A stretch of 50,642 nucleotides of DNA, from the NCBI GenBank assembly GCA_964486455.1, contig CAZAMP010000031.1, positions 1-50,642 of the forward strand, read 5' to 3'. The position numbers and the translations under genes are program-made. Source of the stretch: CAZAMP01 sp964486455. GTDB taxonomy: Bacteria; Eisenbacteria; RBG-16-71-46; CAZAMP01. The notes under the pieces are model-generated. The model had not been told where the DNA came from. It made no database searches and saw only the letters and a program-made list of their open reading frames with translations. This document shows, piece by piece, positions 25,231 through 32,648 of this stretch (its first letter is position 1; each line of letters starts with the position of its first letter).

Positions 25231-27534
25231 TCACAGCGTCGTACTCAGACCGATGAAATAGCTGCGTGTCGCGCCGGGCCAGTAGAAGCTGAAGGGGCGA
25301 GGCGGCCAATCATCGTAGTAGCTATAGCCCCACGTCTCATAGAGCGCATCGAATAGATTTTGCACTCTCAATTCGAGACTGAGCCGCCTCGCCGGAAGCA
25401 CGCTTGCACCAAAATCGTACTCAGCAGTGAGGTCGACTACAGTATAGGCACCAATCGCCAGCTCGTCCAGGTTTTCGCTCTCGATATACTGCTTTCCGAC
25501 GCGCTGGACACGCCCTCCTAACGTGAGGGGGTGAATCTCGTAAGTTGTTATCAGATTTGCCAGTACCTGCGGAGAACGCGGGATTGTCTTGCCATCGAGG
25601 CTCATAAGTCCGCCCACATAGCCATCCACCCAGTAGGCGAAAATCTCATGATCATCATATTTGTGGCTCGCAAGCGATAGGTTTCCGCTCAGGGTCAGGC
25701 CGGCGGCGGGCCGCACGGCCGCCTCGATCTCGACACCCTGATGGACGGTCTTCTCCGCGTTCGCTCGCGCGAGACGTCCCTCTTCTTCAATGCGCCCGCC
25801 GTCGACGGGGATCAGCTCATCACGGAAATCCAGGCGGTAGAGGCCCAGTCGCGCGCTCCACTTCTCGCGCTCGACCTCGATACCGACCTCATAGTCGGTC
25901 ACTCTTTCAGGCTTCACGATCGGCGTGACGAGGCCGGTCACGCGCGTCTCGGGATCGGCGCCTTCGAGCGCCGGGACGGCGGAGGGATCGTCACCATCGA
26001 GGTAGTCGGAGTTGGACGGCTCCCGCTTTGCGAAACTCAGAGATCCGTAGACATCGAGGTCAGGACGGACCGAGTGACGGATTCCAAACCGAGGATTGAC
26101 GAAGTCGTGATCAACGTCAAACCCCCATCCCGCGAAGTTGCCGATCTTGCCCTGCCGGAACTGATAGCGATGCCCCTGATACTGCAACCCGGCCGTGGCC
26201 ACGGTCCGCTCTCCGAACGGATATAGAAGCTGCGTGTAGGCTTCGAAGCTCAGCTTCTCCGTGTCGTAGTCGTAGTAATTGTCGAGCGGCTCCGCATCCA
26301 CATCGGCGTCCGTCCAGACGAGCTTGCCAAAGTGATCCGCCTGGTAATGACGGAGCCCCAGCCCGACGGTGAGCCGCCCGTCGCCCAGCGGCGCGGTCAT
26401 CTGTGGGAGCAGCCCCCAGTAGAAGTTCACAAGCCAGCGCCGGCGAACGAGATCAGTATCGAGTCCGCCCGTGGTGTCGGCCAGCCCGTAGTCGTAGTAG
26501 TCCTCCCCCTCCTTGAACTGCTCGAAAAACCCGTCGCCGTTGACGTAGTAGGCGGTGTTCGTGAGGGTGAACGTCTCGCCGACCGGGATCTCACTCGTGA
26601 TCGATCCCACGACCTGCCGGAACGTGTCGACGTTGTTCTCGTAAACCGCGTAGGCGTTGAAGCGCCGGTCGTCTCGGTCGTTCAGATCGAAGCCGTAGTC
26701 CGGGCTGATGCCGTCCCAGGCGAAGTGGGTCGTCTCGCGGCCAGAGAGGATGTCGAGCTTGTGCGATCCGGTGTCGCCCGCGTAGAGGCCGGAAAGCGCG
26801 AACGATTCCATGTCGGCTTCGCTCGATTTCCGGTATCCATCGCTGTTCTGTCGGCTATAGCGCGCGTAGATGGCAGACTTCCCGTCCTGCATGGGACCGG
26901 TCGCGAACGTCGCGCGGTAGGTCTGGACGGGCAAGTCGAGGTCGGAGTCGGTGTAGTTACCGTAACCCGTCTCGAAATGGAAGCCGGGTTCCACGGCAAA
27001 CGGGCTCGTGAGCACGTTCACGCTTCCGCCAAAGGAGCTTCCGCCGTAGAGCGTGGACCCGACGCCACGCTGGACCTGCACGCTGCGCGCACCCGCCAGC
27101 ATGTCACCGTGATCGACCCAGTACACCTGGTGCGACTCCGGGTCGTTCATCGGAACGCCGTTGACGAGAATCGAGAGCCTGTTCTGATCGAAGCCGCGGA
27201 TCTTCAGATACGAGTAGCCGAAGCCGTTGGCCGCGTCCGAGTACGCGTAGACGCTCGGAAGCGCGGTGAGCACCATCGGAACATCCTGGCCGAACGAGAC
27301 GCGATCCATCTCTTCGGTCGAGATCTCGCTGAACGCGACCGGGCTCATGGGACGATGGGCCCGCGTGCGCTCGATGACGATCTCTTCGACTTCGTAGACC
27401 TTCAGCGTGTCCGCGCCACCGACGCGGACCGCCTCGGACGCGAGTGAGATGGACGGAGAGGCAGCGGTCAATCCTACGACCGCGGCGAATACAGCAAGCG
27501 AAAGGGCCTGAGCGAAACGTGCGTGCGTGAACAC
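25231..27534 (-). CDS. TonB-dependent outer-membrane receptor, probably for thiamine
   Basis: A 767-residue receptor starting at GTG 27534, with GGGAGG five bases upstream. The signal peptide is residues 1 to about 30. A TonB-box-like stretch (DTLKVYEVEEIVIERTR) precedes the plug domain (about 55-165; SYLKIRGFDQNRLSILVNGV). A 22-strand barrel fills the rest, ending ATRSYFIGLSTTL. The C-terminal region has the YETWGYSYYDDWPPRPFSFY signature common in cobamide/thiamine-type receptors. It is preceded by the TPP riboswitch and followed at 7 bases by the symporter gene. Together these make thiamine uptake across both membranes the best inference. The energising TonB-ExbBD is not in the window. Confidence 0.9.
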   Translation of the reverse strand: MFTHARFAQALSLAVFAAVVGLTAASPSISLASEAVRVGGADTLKVYEVEEIVIERTRAHRPMSPVAFSEISTEEMDRVSFGQDVPMVLTALPSVYAYSDAANGFGYSYLKIRGFDQNRLSILVNGVPMNDPESHQVYWVDHGDMLAGARSVQVQRGVGSTLYGGSSFGGSVNVLTSPFAVEPGFHFETGYGNYTDSDLDLPVQTYRATFATGPMQDGKSAIYARYSRQNSDGYRKSSEADMESFALSGLYAGDTGSHKLDILSGRETTHFAWDGISPDYGFDLNDRDDRRFNAYAVYENNVDTFRQVVGSITSEIPVGETFTLTNTAYYVNGDGFFEQFKEGEDYYDYGLADTTGGLDTDLVRRRWLVNFYWGLLPQMTAPLGDGRLTVGLGLRHYQADHFGKLVWTDADVDAEPLDNYYDYDTEKLSFEAYTQLLYPFGERTVATAGLQYQGHRYQFRQGKIGNFAGWGFDVDHDFVNPRFGIRHSVRPDLDVYGSLSFAKREPSNSDYLDGDDPSAVPALEGADPETRVTGLVTPIVKPERVTDYEVGIEVEREKWSARLGLYRLDFRDELIPVDGGRIEEEGRLARANAEKTVHQGVEIEAAVRPAAGLTLSGNLSLASHKYDDHEIFAYWVDGYVGGLMSLDGKTIPRSPQVLANLITTYEIHPLTLGGRVQRVGKQYIESENLDELAIGAYTVVDLTAEYDFGASVLPARRLSLELRVQNLFDALYETWGYSYYDDWPPRPFSFYWPGATRSYFIGLSTTL

Positions 27535-27535
27535 G

Positions 27536-27558
27536 GCAACCTCCCTTCATGAGGTCGC
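27536..27558 (-). promoter_or_regulatory. Shine-Dalgarno-sequestering hairpin of the receptor gene
   Basis: Minus strand: GCGACCTC (27558-27551), loop ATGAAGG, GAGGTTGC (27543-27536). This 8-bp stem with one G-T wobble captures the GAGG of the receptor's ribosome binding site, two bases before the GTG start. It lies 50 bases after the riboswitch core and fits the translational 'off' form of a TPP riboswitch. The alternative antisequester pairing is not worked out. Confidence 0.5.
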
Positions 27559-27609
27559 AGCATCACACGGTGGGGAAACGGGAAGGACGGTGTGTGGACC
27601 CGTAACCTT

Positions 27610-27701
27610 CGTGTTTTCCTACGCCGGTGTGAGCCGGATCAGGTTCCAGGGGTTTGATCTCAGCCCGGCGCGCCCATTCCGCACCGGACACCCCCAACAC
27701 G
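27610..27701 (-). promoter_or_regulatory. TPP riboswitch (THI element)
   Basis: The minus-strand core contains the hallmark pieces in order: GGGGGTGTCCGG, GGGCTGAGATCA (CTGAGA at 27663-27658), ACCTGATCCGG and CCGGCGTAGG. P1 closes with CGTGTT (27701-27696) against AACACG (27615-27610). The P3 arm is extended compared with the E. coli thiM element. Binding of thiamine pyrophosphate should reduce expression of the receptor and symporter downstream. It lies between thiL and the receptor gene, so thiL itself is upstream of the switch and probably not controlled by it. Confidence 0.95.
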
Positions 27702-27779
27702 ATGCCGGAGACTTCCTCCGACAACTTCCAGTCGAGATGATAGCAAACCATCGGGGGCCGGTCTATCCGCCATGCCGGC

Positions 27780-28817
27780 TTAGTCGCCGCCGAAGTGGTC
27801 CCAGCCTTTACCGGCAAGCGATCTTCTTTCGCCGCCGGGCGCGACGATATGAATACCGTTCTCTTGAGGGAGGATGCGACCGATCCGCCGGATCGGAATC
27901 GGAAGCTCCTTGAAGATCACGCGAAACTGATTGAGTTGGTCGGCGGCAACAGTGAAGAGGAGTTCATAGTCCTCTCCGCCGCGAAGGACGTATTCCCACG
28001 GGTCCTTGCCGCGGAGCTGAGCGGCCGCGGCCACCCCTTCCGCCACCGGCACTTCCGCCTGCATGATCTCCGCACCGACCCCGCTCGCCGCGCAGATGTG
28101 GCCGAGGTCGGCGGCGAGGCCGTCGCTGATGTCGATCATCGCGGTAGCCGCGCCCGAACCCGCCACCGAAACGCCCTCGCTGACGCGAGGTGTCGGTGAG
28201 ATGTGTGCTTGAACGAGGTGAGACAGATCGTCAGGGATAGGTGCGGAACGCGTGCTCAGCAGGTCCCGCCCGGCGGCGGATGCCCCGAGATCACCCGTCA
28301 CGAAGATCGCGTCTCCGGGCTTCGCGCCGGACCGCGTGACCGCGCCGCCCCGACGCACATATCCCATCATGGACACGTCGATGACGAGCTCGTGACCGGT
28401 TCGCGAGAGGTTGCCGCCCACGATAGCGCCGCCGTGTGTTGCCATCTGCTCCTGCATGCCACCGCAGATCTCGTCGAAATGGGCCACCGGCAGCGTGCCG
28501 GGAAGCGCGGCGGACACGAGCGCGTGCGTCGGCATGCCGCCCATCGAGGCGATGTCACTCTGGCTGACGGCAATCACGCGGCGGCCGAGCTGTCGGGGGG
28601 AGATTGTATCGAGTCGAAAATGCACGCCCTCGACCTGCGCGTCGCACGTGGCGAGAAGCTCGGCGTCGGGATCCGGTGAGATGACGGCGGTGTCATCCCC
28701 AATCCCCACGACGACGTCGGCACGCTCGGGCTTAGCAAACGTGGACGTGAGTCGCGCGATGAGCTCGAACTCGCCGACGTCGGAAACTGTTCTTTCGGCA
28801 GAAGACGCAGAAGACAT
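27780..28817 (-). CDS. thiL: Thiamine-monophosphate kinase
   Basis: A 345-residue enzyme phosphorylating TMP to TPP, the active cofactor, in the cytoplasm. The start is ATG 28817. It belongs to the PurM/ThiL ATP-grasp-unrelated fold. VGIGDDTAVI near 40, DAQVEGVHF near 60 and SQSDIASMGGMPTHAL near 85 are the family's Mg-ATP/TMP motifs. MIDISDGLAADLGHI and VLRGGEDYELLF are the C-terminal domain motifs. Length is normal (ThiL about 320-350). The downstream TPP riboswitch and transport operon fit a local thiamine cluster: imported thiamine needs a separate kinase step, while ThiL serves TMP salvage or synthesis. Confidence 0.95.
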   Translation of the reverse strand: MSSASSAERTVSDVGEFELIARLTSTFAKPERADVVVGIGDDTAVISPDPDAELLATCDAQVEGVHFRLDTISPRQLGRRVIAVSQSDIASMGGMPTHALVSAALPGTLPVAHFDEICGGMQEQMATHGGAIVGGNLSRTGHELVIDVSMMGYVRRGGAVTRSGAKPGDAIFVTGDLGASAAGRDLLSTRSAPIPDDLSHLVQAHISPTPRVSEGVSVAGSGAATAMIDISDGLAADLGHICAASGVGAEIMQAEVPVAEGVAAAAQLRGKDPWEYVLRGGEDYELLFTVAADQLNQFRVIFKELPIPIRRIGRILPQENGIHIVAPGGERRSLAGKGWDHFGGD

Positions 28818-28856
28818 TGTGTCATGACCCTCATGTCAGCTTTTCGGGCACCATCC

Positions 28857-28880
28857 GTTGCCGCGTTGCCGCGTTGCCGC
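28857..28880. repeat. Three tandem copies of GTTGCCGC
   Basis: Three perfect 8-base units back to back in the spacer between the divergent thiL and DMT-permease genes. Too short and few for a CRISPR; most likely a simple slippage repeat. It may alter promoter spacing for the plus-strand gene. Confidence 0.8.
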
Positions 28881-28983
28881 GAATGATAAGGACGCCCGGC
28901 CATCGGCGCCAGTCCGCCTTGGGCGTGGCCCCTACGTCGCCGTCATTGCGCCGGGGGGACAAGCATCGTAGCCTCGCCGCTCT

Positions 28984-29904
28984 ATGGAAGCGTACACGGG
29001 TGAAATCGCGTCGGCGCTCTGCGCGCTCCTCTGGTCGACCGCGCTCATTCTCTTCCGGAAGACGGGCGAGACCGTAGGCCCGCTGGCGCTGAACGTCTTC
29101 AAGAACGTCGTCGGTCTGCCGTTCGTGGCACTGACCATGCTCGTGATGGGCTCGCCGTTCCTCCCGGCGTACGACACGTGGACCTATGTGGTTCTCGCCA
29201 TATCAGGCATCGTCGGCATCACCGTGTCCGACACGTTCATGTTCGCGAGCCTGAACCGGATCGGGGCCGGCTGGCTCGCCGTCGTGACCTGCGCATATGC
29301 CCCGTCCATGGTGTTCATCACGTTCGCCGCGTTCGACGAACCGATCACGCTCGCGGTTACGATCGGCGCGCTACTCGTGGCCGTGGCCGTCATGCTTGCA
29401 CCGGGACGAATCGAAGGGGAGGCGAGGCAGCACGGCAGCGATTTCGTCTTCGGCATCGTCCTCGGTGTGCTCTCCGTGGTGGTGAACGCCGCCGCGGTCA
29501 GTGTTCTCAAGTACCCCGTGGGCGGCCACGCGGCCATCTTCGACACCGCGGACATTCTATGGCTGACCTTCTGGCGACTGCTCTGCGGAACGGTGGTCCT
29601 CATCATCTTGCAGCTCTTGAAGGCCGATCGCCGGGCGGCGTTCGCGTGCTTTCGGCCGTCGCCTGTGTGGAAGGTCATGATTCCCGGGAGCTTCATCGGG
29701 ACCTATCTAGCGATGATCCTCTGGCTTCTCGGGATGCAGAAGATCACGGGTTCACTCGCACGCGCGGCGATTCTGAACCAGACGACAGTGATTTATCTAC
29801 CGATCTTCGGCGCAATCTTTCTCGCGGAGCGGCTCACCGGACGAAAGATCGCGGCGGTGCTGATCGCGTTTGTCGGGGCATCGATCGTGGTTCTGGGCCG
29901 ATAG
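28984..29904 (+). CDS. EamA/DMT-family membrane permease
   Basis: A 306-residue protein with about ten TM segments in two EamA halves (about 5-140 and 150-300). Evidence includes LLWSTALILFRKTGETV in the first half and MILWLLGMQKITGSLARAAI, LNQTTVIYLPIFGAIFLAERL in the second. The last is the classic DMT ending (E-R-L-T-G-R-K). Such carriers export amino acids, metabolites or toxic compounds. The substrate cannot be told. ATG 28984 lacks a clear ribosome binding site, so it could be translated from a short leader. It is convergent with the Nramp-like gene, three bases apart. Confidence 0.85.
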   Translation: MEAYTGEIASALCALLWSTALILFRKTGETVGPLALNVFKNVVGLPFVALTMLVMGSPFLPAYDTWTYVVLAISGIVGITVSDTFMFASLNRIGAGWLAVVTCAYAPSMVFITFAAFDEPITLAVTIGALLVAVAVMLAPGRIEGEARQHGSDFVFGIVLGVLSVVVNAAAVSVLKYPVGGHAAIFDTADILWLTFWRLLCGTVVLIILQLLKADRRAAFACFRPSPVWKVMIPGSFIGTYLAMILWLLGMQKITGSLARAAILNQTTVIYLPIFGAIFLAERLTGRKIAAVLIAFVGASIVVLGR

Positions 29905-29907
29905 ATC

Positions 29908-31197
29908 TTACCCCAATACCTTCGCCCGAATCTGCGTGAATGCCAGATAGGCGAATAGCACCAGCGACAGCACCAGCGTCGCGTTCGCGAAGAGACCGTT
30001 GCGCAGCCGCCCCATGAGCGCGCCGCGATTGTTCATGATCAGTAGCGTGACCGCGAGAAACGGCATGAAGAGCGATCCCACCGCCGCGTACGCAACGACC
30101 AACCACACCGGCTTGCCGAGGAGTAGCAGCAGCATCGGCGGAAAGGTCATGAAGAGAGCGTATCCGCGATAGAGCCTTCCGCGCGGCGAGACGGCGCGGT
30201 CCATGTCGCGGCCCGTCGCGCCCCGAAGTAGCCCCACGTAGTTCCCGAACATGTACGGCACGCCCTGCCAGACTCCGAGGATCGACGTCATCACCGCGCC
30301 CCAGAAGCCGACGAGAAAGACCAGCTCCCCCGCGCGGCCGAAACGGTCTCCGAGCATGCCCGCCATCTGGAGCACGCCCTGCGCGCCCGCGATCTCCACC
30401 CCCTTCGGCAGCAGCACCAGCCCGGCCAGGAGGATCACCGCGACCCCGAAGAGCCCGGTCAGGAGATAGCCCACGCCCAGGTCAAAGCGCACGCCCTTGA
30501 TCCAGGACGCGCCGGCCCATCCCTTCTCGCGGATCCAGTAGTTGTAGGAGAGAAGCGTGAGCGTTCCGCCGATGCCGCCAATCACTCCCATGACGAGCAG
30601 CGTCGAACCGGGAGGGACCGAAGGGACGAGAAACCCGTGCAAGACTTCCGCAGCGGGTGGTCTCTGCAGCGCCGCGCTTCCGAGGATGGCGACGAACATC
30701 ACGCCGATGGCGACCTTCATGAACTGCTCGAGCGTCCCGTAGCCCCGACACCACACGAATGCCAGCGCGACGAGCGCATGAATGACCGCCCACGCGTTCA
30801 CCGAGAGCGCGGGGACGAGCGCGTGCGCCGCCATTCCGCAGGCCGCCATGAGCGCCGCCGAGACGCTTACCGTCCAGAGAATCAGATAGATGAGAAAGTA
30901 GACGCGGACCGGTCGGCCGAACGAACGCACCCAGCCTTCGAGGATCGTGGTGTCGGTCGCGAGCTGCCAGCGGGCGACGCCCTCGGCCAGCGCGAACTTC
31001 AACACGGCCCCGATCGCCGCCACCCAGAGAAGCGGCAGACCGTAGTTGGCACCGGCCTTGGTGGCCGCCACGAGGTCGCCCGCGCCCACGCCGGTCGCGG
31101 CCACGACAAGACCCGGTCCGACGACGCGCAGAAACCCGGAGACTCCCCGCGGAGGCGATGCGGCCGATCGCGAATGCGCCGTCTCCTGGTCATTCAT
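29908..31197 (-). CDS. Nramp-family-like membrane transporter lacking the DPGN metal motif
   Basis: A 429-residue polytopic protein, about 11 TM segments. The start ATG 31197 is chosen because it is near the first hydrophobic segment; the ribosome binding site is weak. TM1 reads ATGVGAGDLVAATKAGANYG, matching Nramp TM1 in layout, but the metal-coordinating DPGN is replaced by GAGD. TM6 has GGIGGTLTLLSYNYWIREKG instead of the MPH motif. The family (PF01566) moves manganese, iron or related divalent ions with protons. Loss of the ligands suggests a different substrate. It is divergent from the symporter gene at 31273 across 75 bases. Confidence 0.82.
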   Translation of the reverse strand: MNDQETAHSRSAASPPRGVSGFLRVVGPGLVVAATGVGAGDLVAATKAGANYGLPLLWVAAIGAVLKFALAEGVARWQLATDTTILEGWVRSFGRPVRVYFLIYLILWTVSVSAALMAACGMAAHALVPALSVNAWAVIHALVALAFVWCRGYGTLEQFMKVAIGVMFVAILGSAALQRPPAAEVLHGFLVPSVPPGSTLLVMGVIGGIGGTLTLLSYNYWIREKGWAGASWIKGVRFDLGVGYLLTGLFGVAVILLAGLVLLPKGVEIAGAQGVLQMAGMLGDRFGRAGELVFLVGFWGAVMTSILGVWQGVPYMFGNYVGLLRGATGRDMDRAVSPRGRLYRGYALFMTFPPMLLLLLGKPVWLVVAYAAVGSLFMPFLAVTLLIMNNRGALMGRLRNGLFANATLVLSLVLFAYLAFTQIRAKVLG

Positions 31198-31272
31198 CCG
31201 CGCATCATAGCAGAGAGCGCGGGCGGCGTGAGTCCTTGCGGGCACGGAGTCCGATGTGGCAATCTAGCGCGC

Positions 31273-32544
31273 ATGAATGCCCTTACGCACGACCCCAAAG
31301 CCCCCTGGTACACGAAGCTCCACTATCAGATCTTCGCCGCGATGATCATCGGCGCGGCACTGGGCTTCATCTTCGGCGAGCCCGCCGTTGGTGTTGTCGG
31401 GTGGATGGGAACCGTCTTCCTGCAGGCGCTTCGCATGGTGATCGTCCCGCTCGTCCTGGCGTCGCTCACGAGCGGCGTCGGATCGATCGGGACCGGCAAG
31501 GAGCTCGGCCGGCTCGGTGGAAAGACGCTGGGCTACTACGCTCTTTCGAGCTTTCTCGCGATCTTCGTGGGGCTCTTCTTCGTGAACGTGATCCGCCCCG
31601 GCGTCGGCGCACAGATCGCCGGCGTCGAGAGCGCCGCGTTGCCTGAACTCACGCGACCGGACGGCCCCGGCGATTTCGCCTTGAGGCTCCTCCTCGAGTT
31701 CATCCCGCGAAACCCGATCCAGGCGATGGCGGAAGGACAGATGCTCGGGATCATCGGCTTCTCCATCATCCTCGGGATCGCGATCGCGCACTCCCCCACT
31801 CCCGCCCGCGATGCCGCGCGCAAGGGGTTCAACACGTTCTTCCACGTCATGATGGTGTTGACCTCGTCGGTCATCCGGTTCGCGCCGCTGGGCGTGTTGG
31901 GGCTCATGACGAAGGCCGCGGCCGAGAGCGGGCTCGCCGCCTTCATCACGCTGGGCAAGTATGTACTCACGATCTCGGCAGGGCTGGCGGTGCACGCGCT
32001 GGTCGTCCTGCCGCTTCTGCTACTCATCCTCGGCCGGATCAACCCGCGGATCCATTACCGCAACATGCTGGACGCGCTCATCATGGCGTTCTCCACCGCG
32101 AGTTCAGGCGCCACGCTCCCCGTCACGCTTCGATGTATGGCCGAGAAGGTCAAGGTGAGTAACCGCGTCTCCTCGTTCGTGATCCCGATGGGAGCCACCG
32201 TCAACATGGACGGCACGGCACTCTTCGAGTGCGTGGGCGTCATGTTCATCGCGCAGGTCCTCGGCGCGTCGCTGGATATCGGCCAGCAGCTCGTCATCAT
32301 CGTGATCGCCTTCGCGGCCAGCGTGGGGGCGGCGGCTATACCTAAGGCCGGGCTCGTCATGATCTTCATCGTGCTCGAGGCGGTGGGGCTCGCGGGCCCT
32401 GAGGCCACGCTCATCGTAGGTACCATGCTCGCGATCGACCGGCCGTTAGACATGCTTCGGACCGCGACGAACGTCCTTTCGGACTCGTGCGGCGCCGCGA
32501 TCATCGCCCGGTCCGAGGGTGAATCCGAGGCGGATGCGACATGA
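31273..32544 (+). CDS. Dicarboxylate/amino acid:cation symporter (DAACS)
   Basis: A 423-residue inner-membrane secondary transporter of the GltP/DctA family. ATG 31273 (MNALTHDPKAPWYTKLHYQI) is the natural start; upstream in-frame sequence is antisense to the neighbouring gene and lacks family similarity. FLQALRMVIVPLVLASLTSGV is the TM2 region, SSGATLPVTL is HP1, PMGATVNMDGTALFE contains the NMDGTA substrate/sodium motif, and AASVGAAAIPKAGLVM is HP2. It imports glutamate, aspartate or C4-dicarboxylates with sodium or protons. No regulatory gene is adjacent. Confidence 0.95.
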   Translation: MNALTHDPKAPWYTKLHYQIFAAMIIGAALGFIFGEPAVGVVGWMGTVFLQALRMVIVPLVLASLTSGVGSIGTGKELGRLGGKTLGYYALSSFLAIFVGLFFVNVIRPGVGAQIAGVESAALPELTRPDGPGDFALRLLLEFIPRNPIQAMAEGQMLGIIGFSIILGIAIAHSPTPARDAARKGFNTFFHVMMVLTSSVIRFAPLGVLGLMTKAAAESGLAAFITLGKYVLTISAGLAVHALVVLPLLLLILGRINPRIHYRNMLDALIMAFSTASSGATLPVTLRCMAEKVKVSNRVSSFVIPMGATVNMDGTALFECVGVMFIAQVLGASLDIGQQLVIIVIAFAASVGAAAIPKAGLVMIFIVLEAVGLAGPEATLIVGTMLAIDRPLDMLRTATNVLSDSCGAAIIARSEGESEADAT

Positions 32545-32648
32545 GTTGATCGTCTTCCCGCAACCGTTTACCCGCCCTCCGCGTACGGAATAGCGTTGTC
32601 ACGACTCGAACTCCTCGGCTCAGTACGTCATCGAAAGGAGTGCCCCCG

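Noticed and set aside
28857..28880. Possible CRISPR array
   Set aside because: Only three abutting 8-base units with no spacers.
30637..31272. N-terminal extension of the DAACS symporter gene
   Set aside because: The extra 212 residues are charged, unlike any transporter, and antisense to the Nramp-like gene; ATG 31273 begins the real family sequence.
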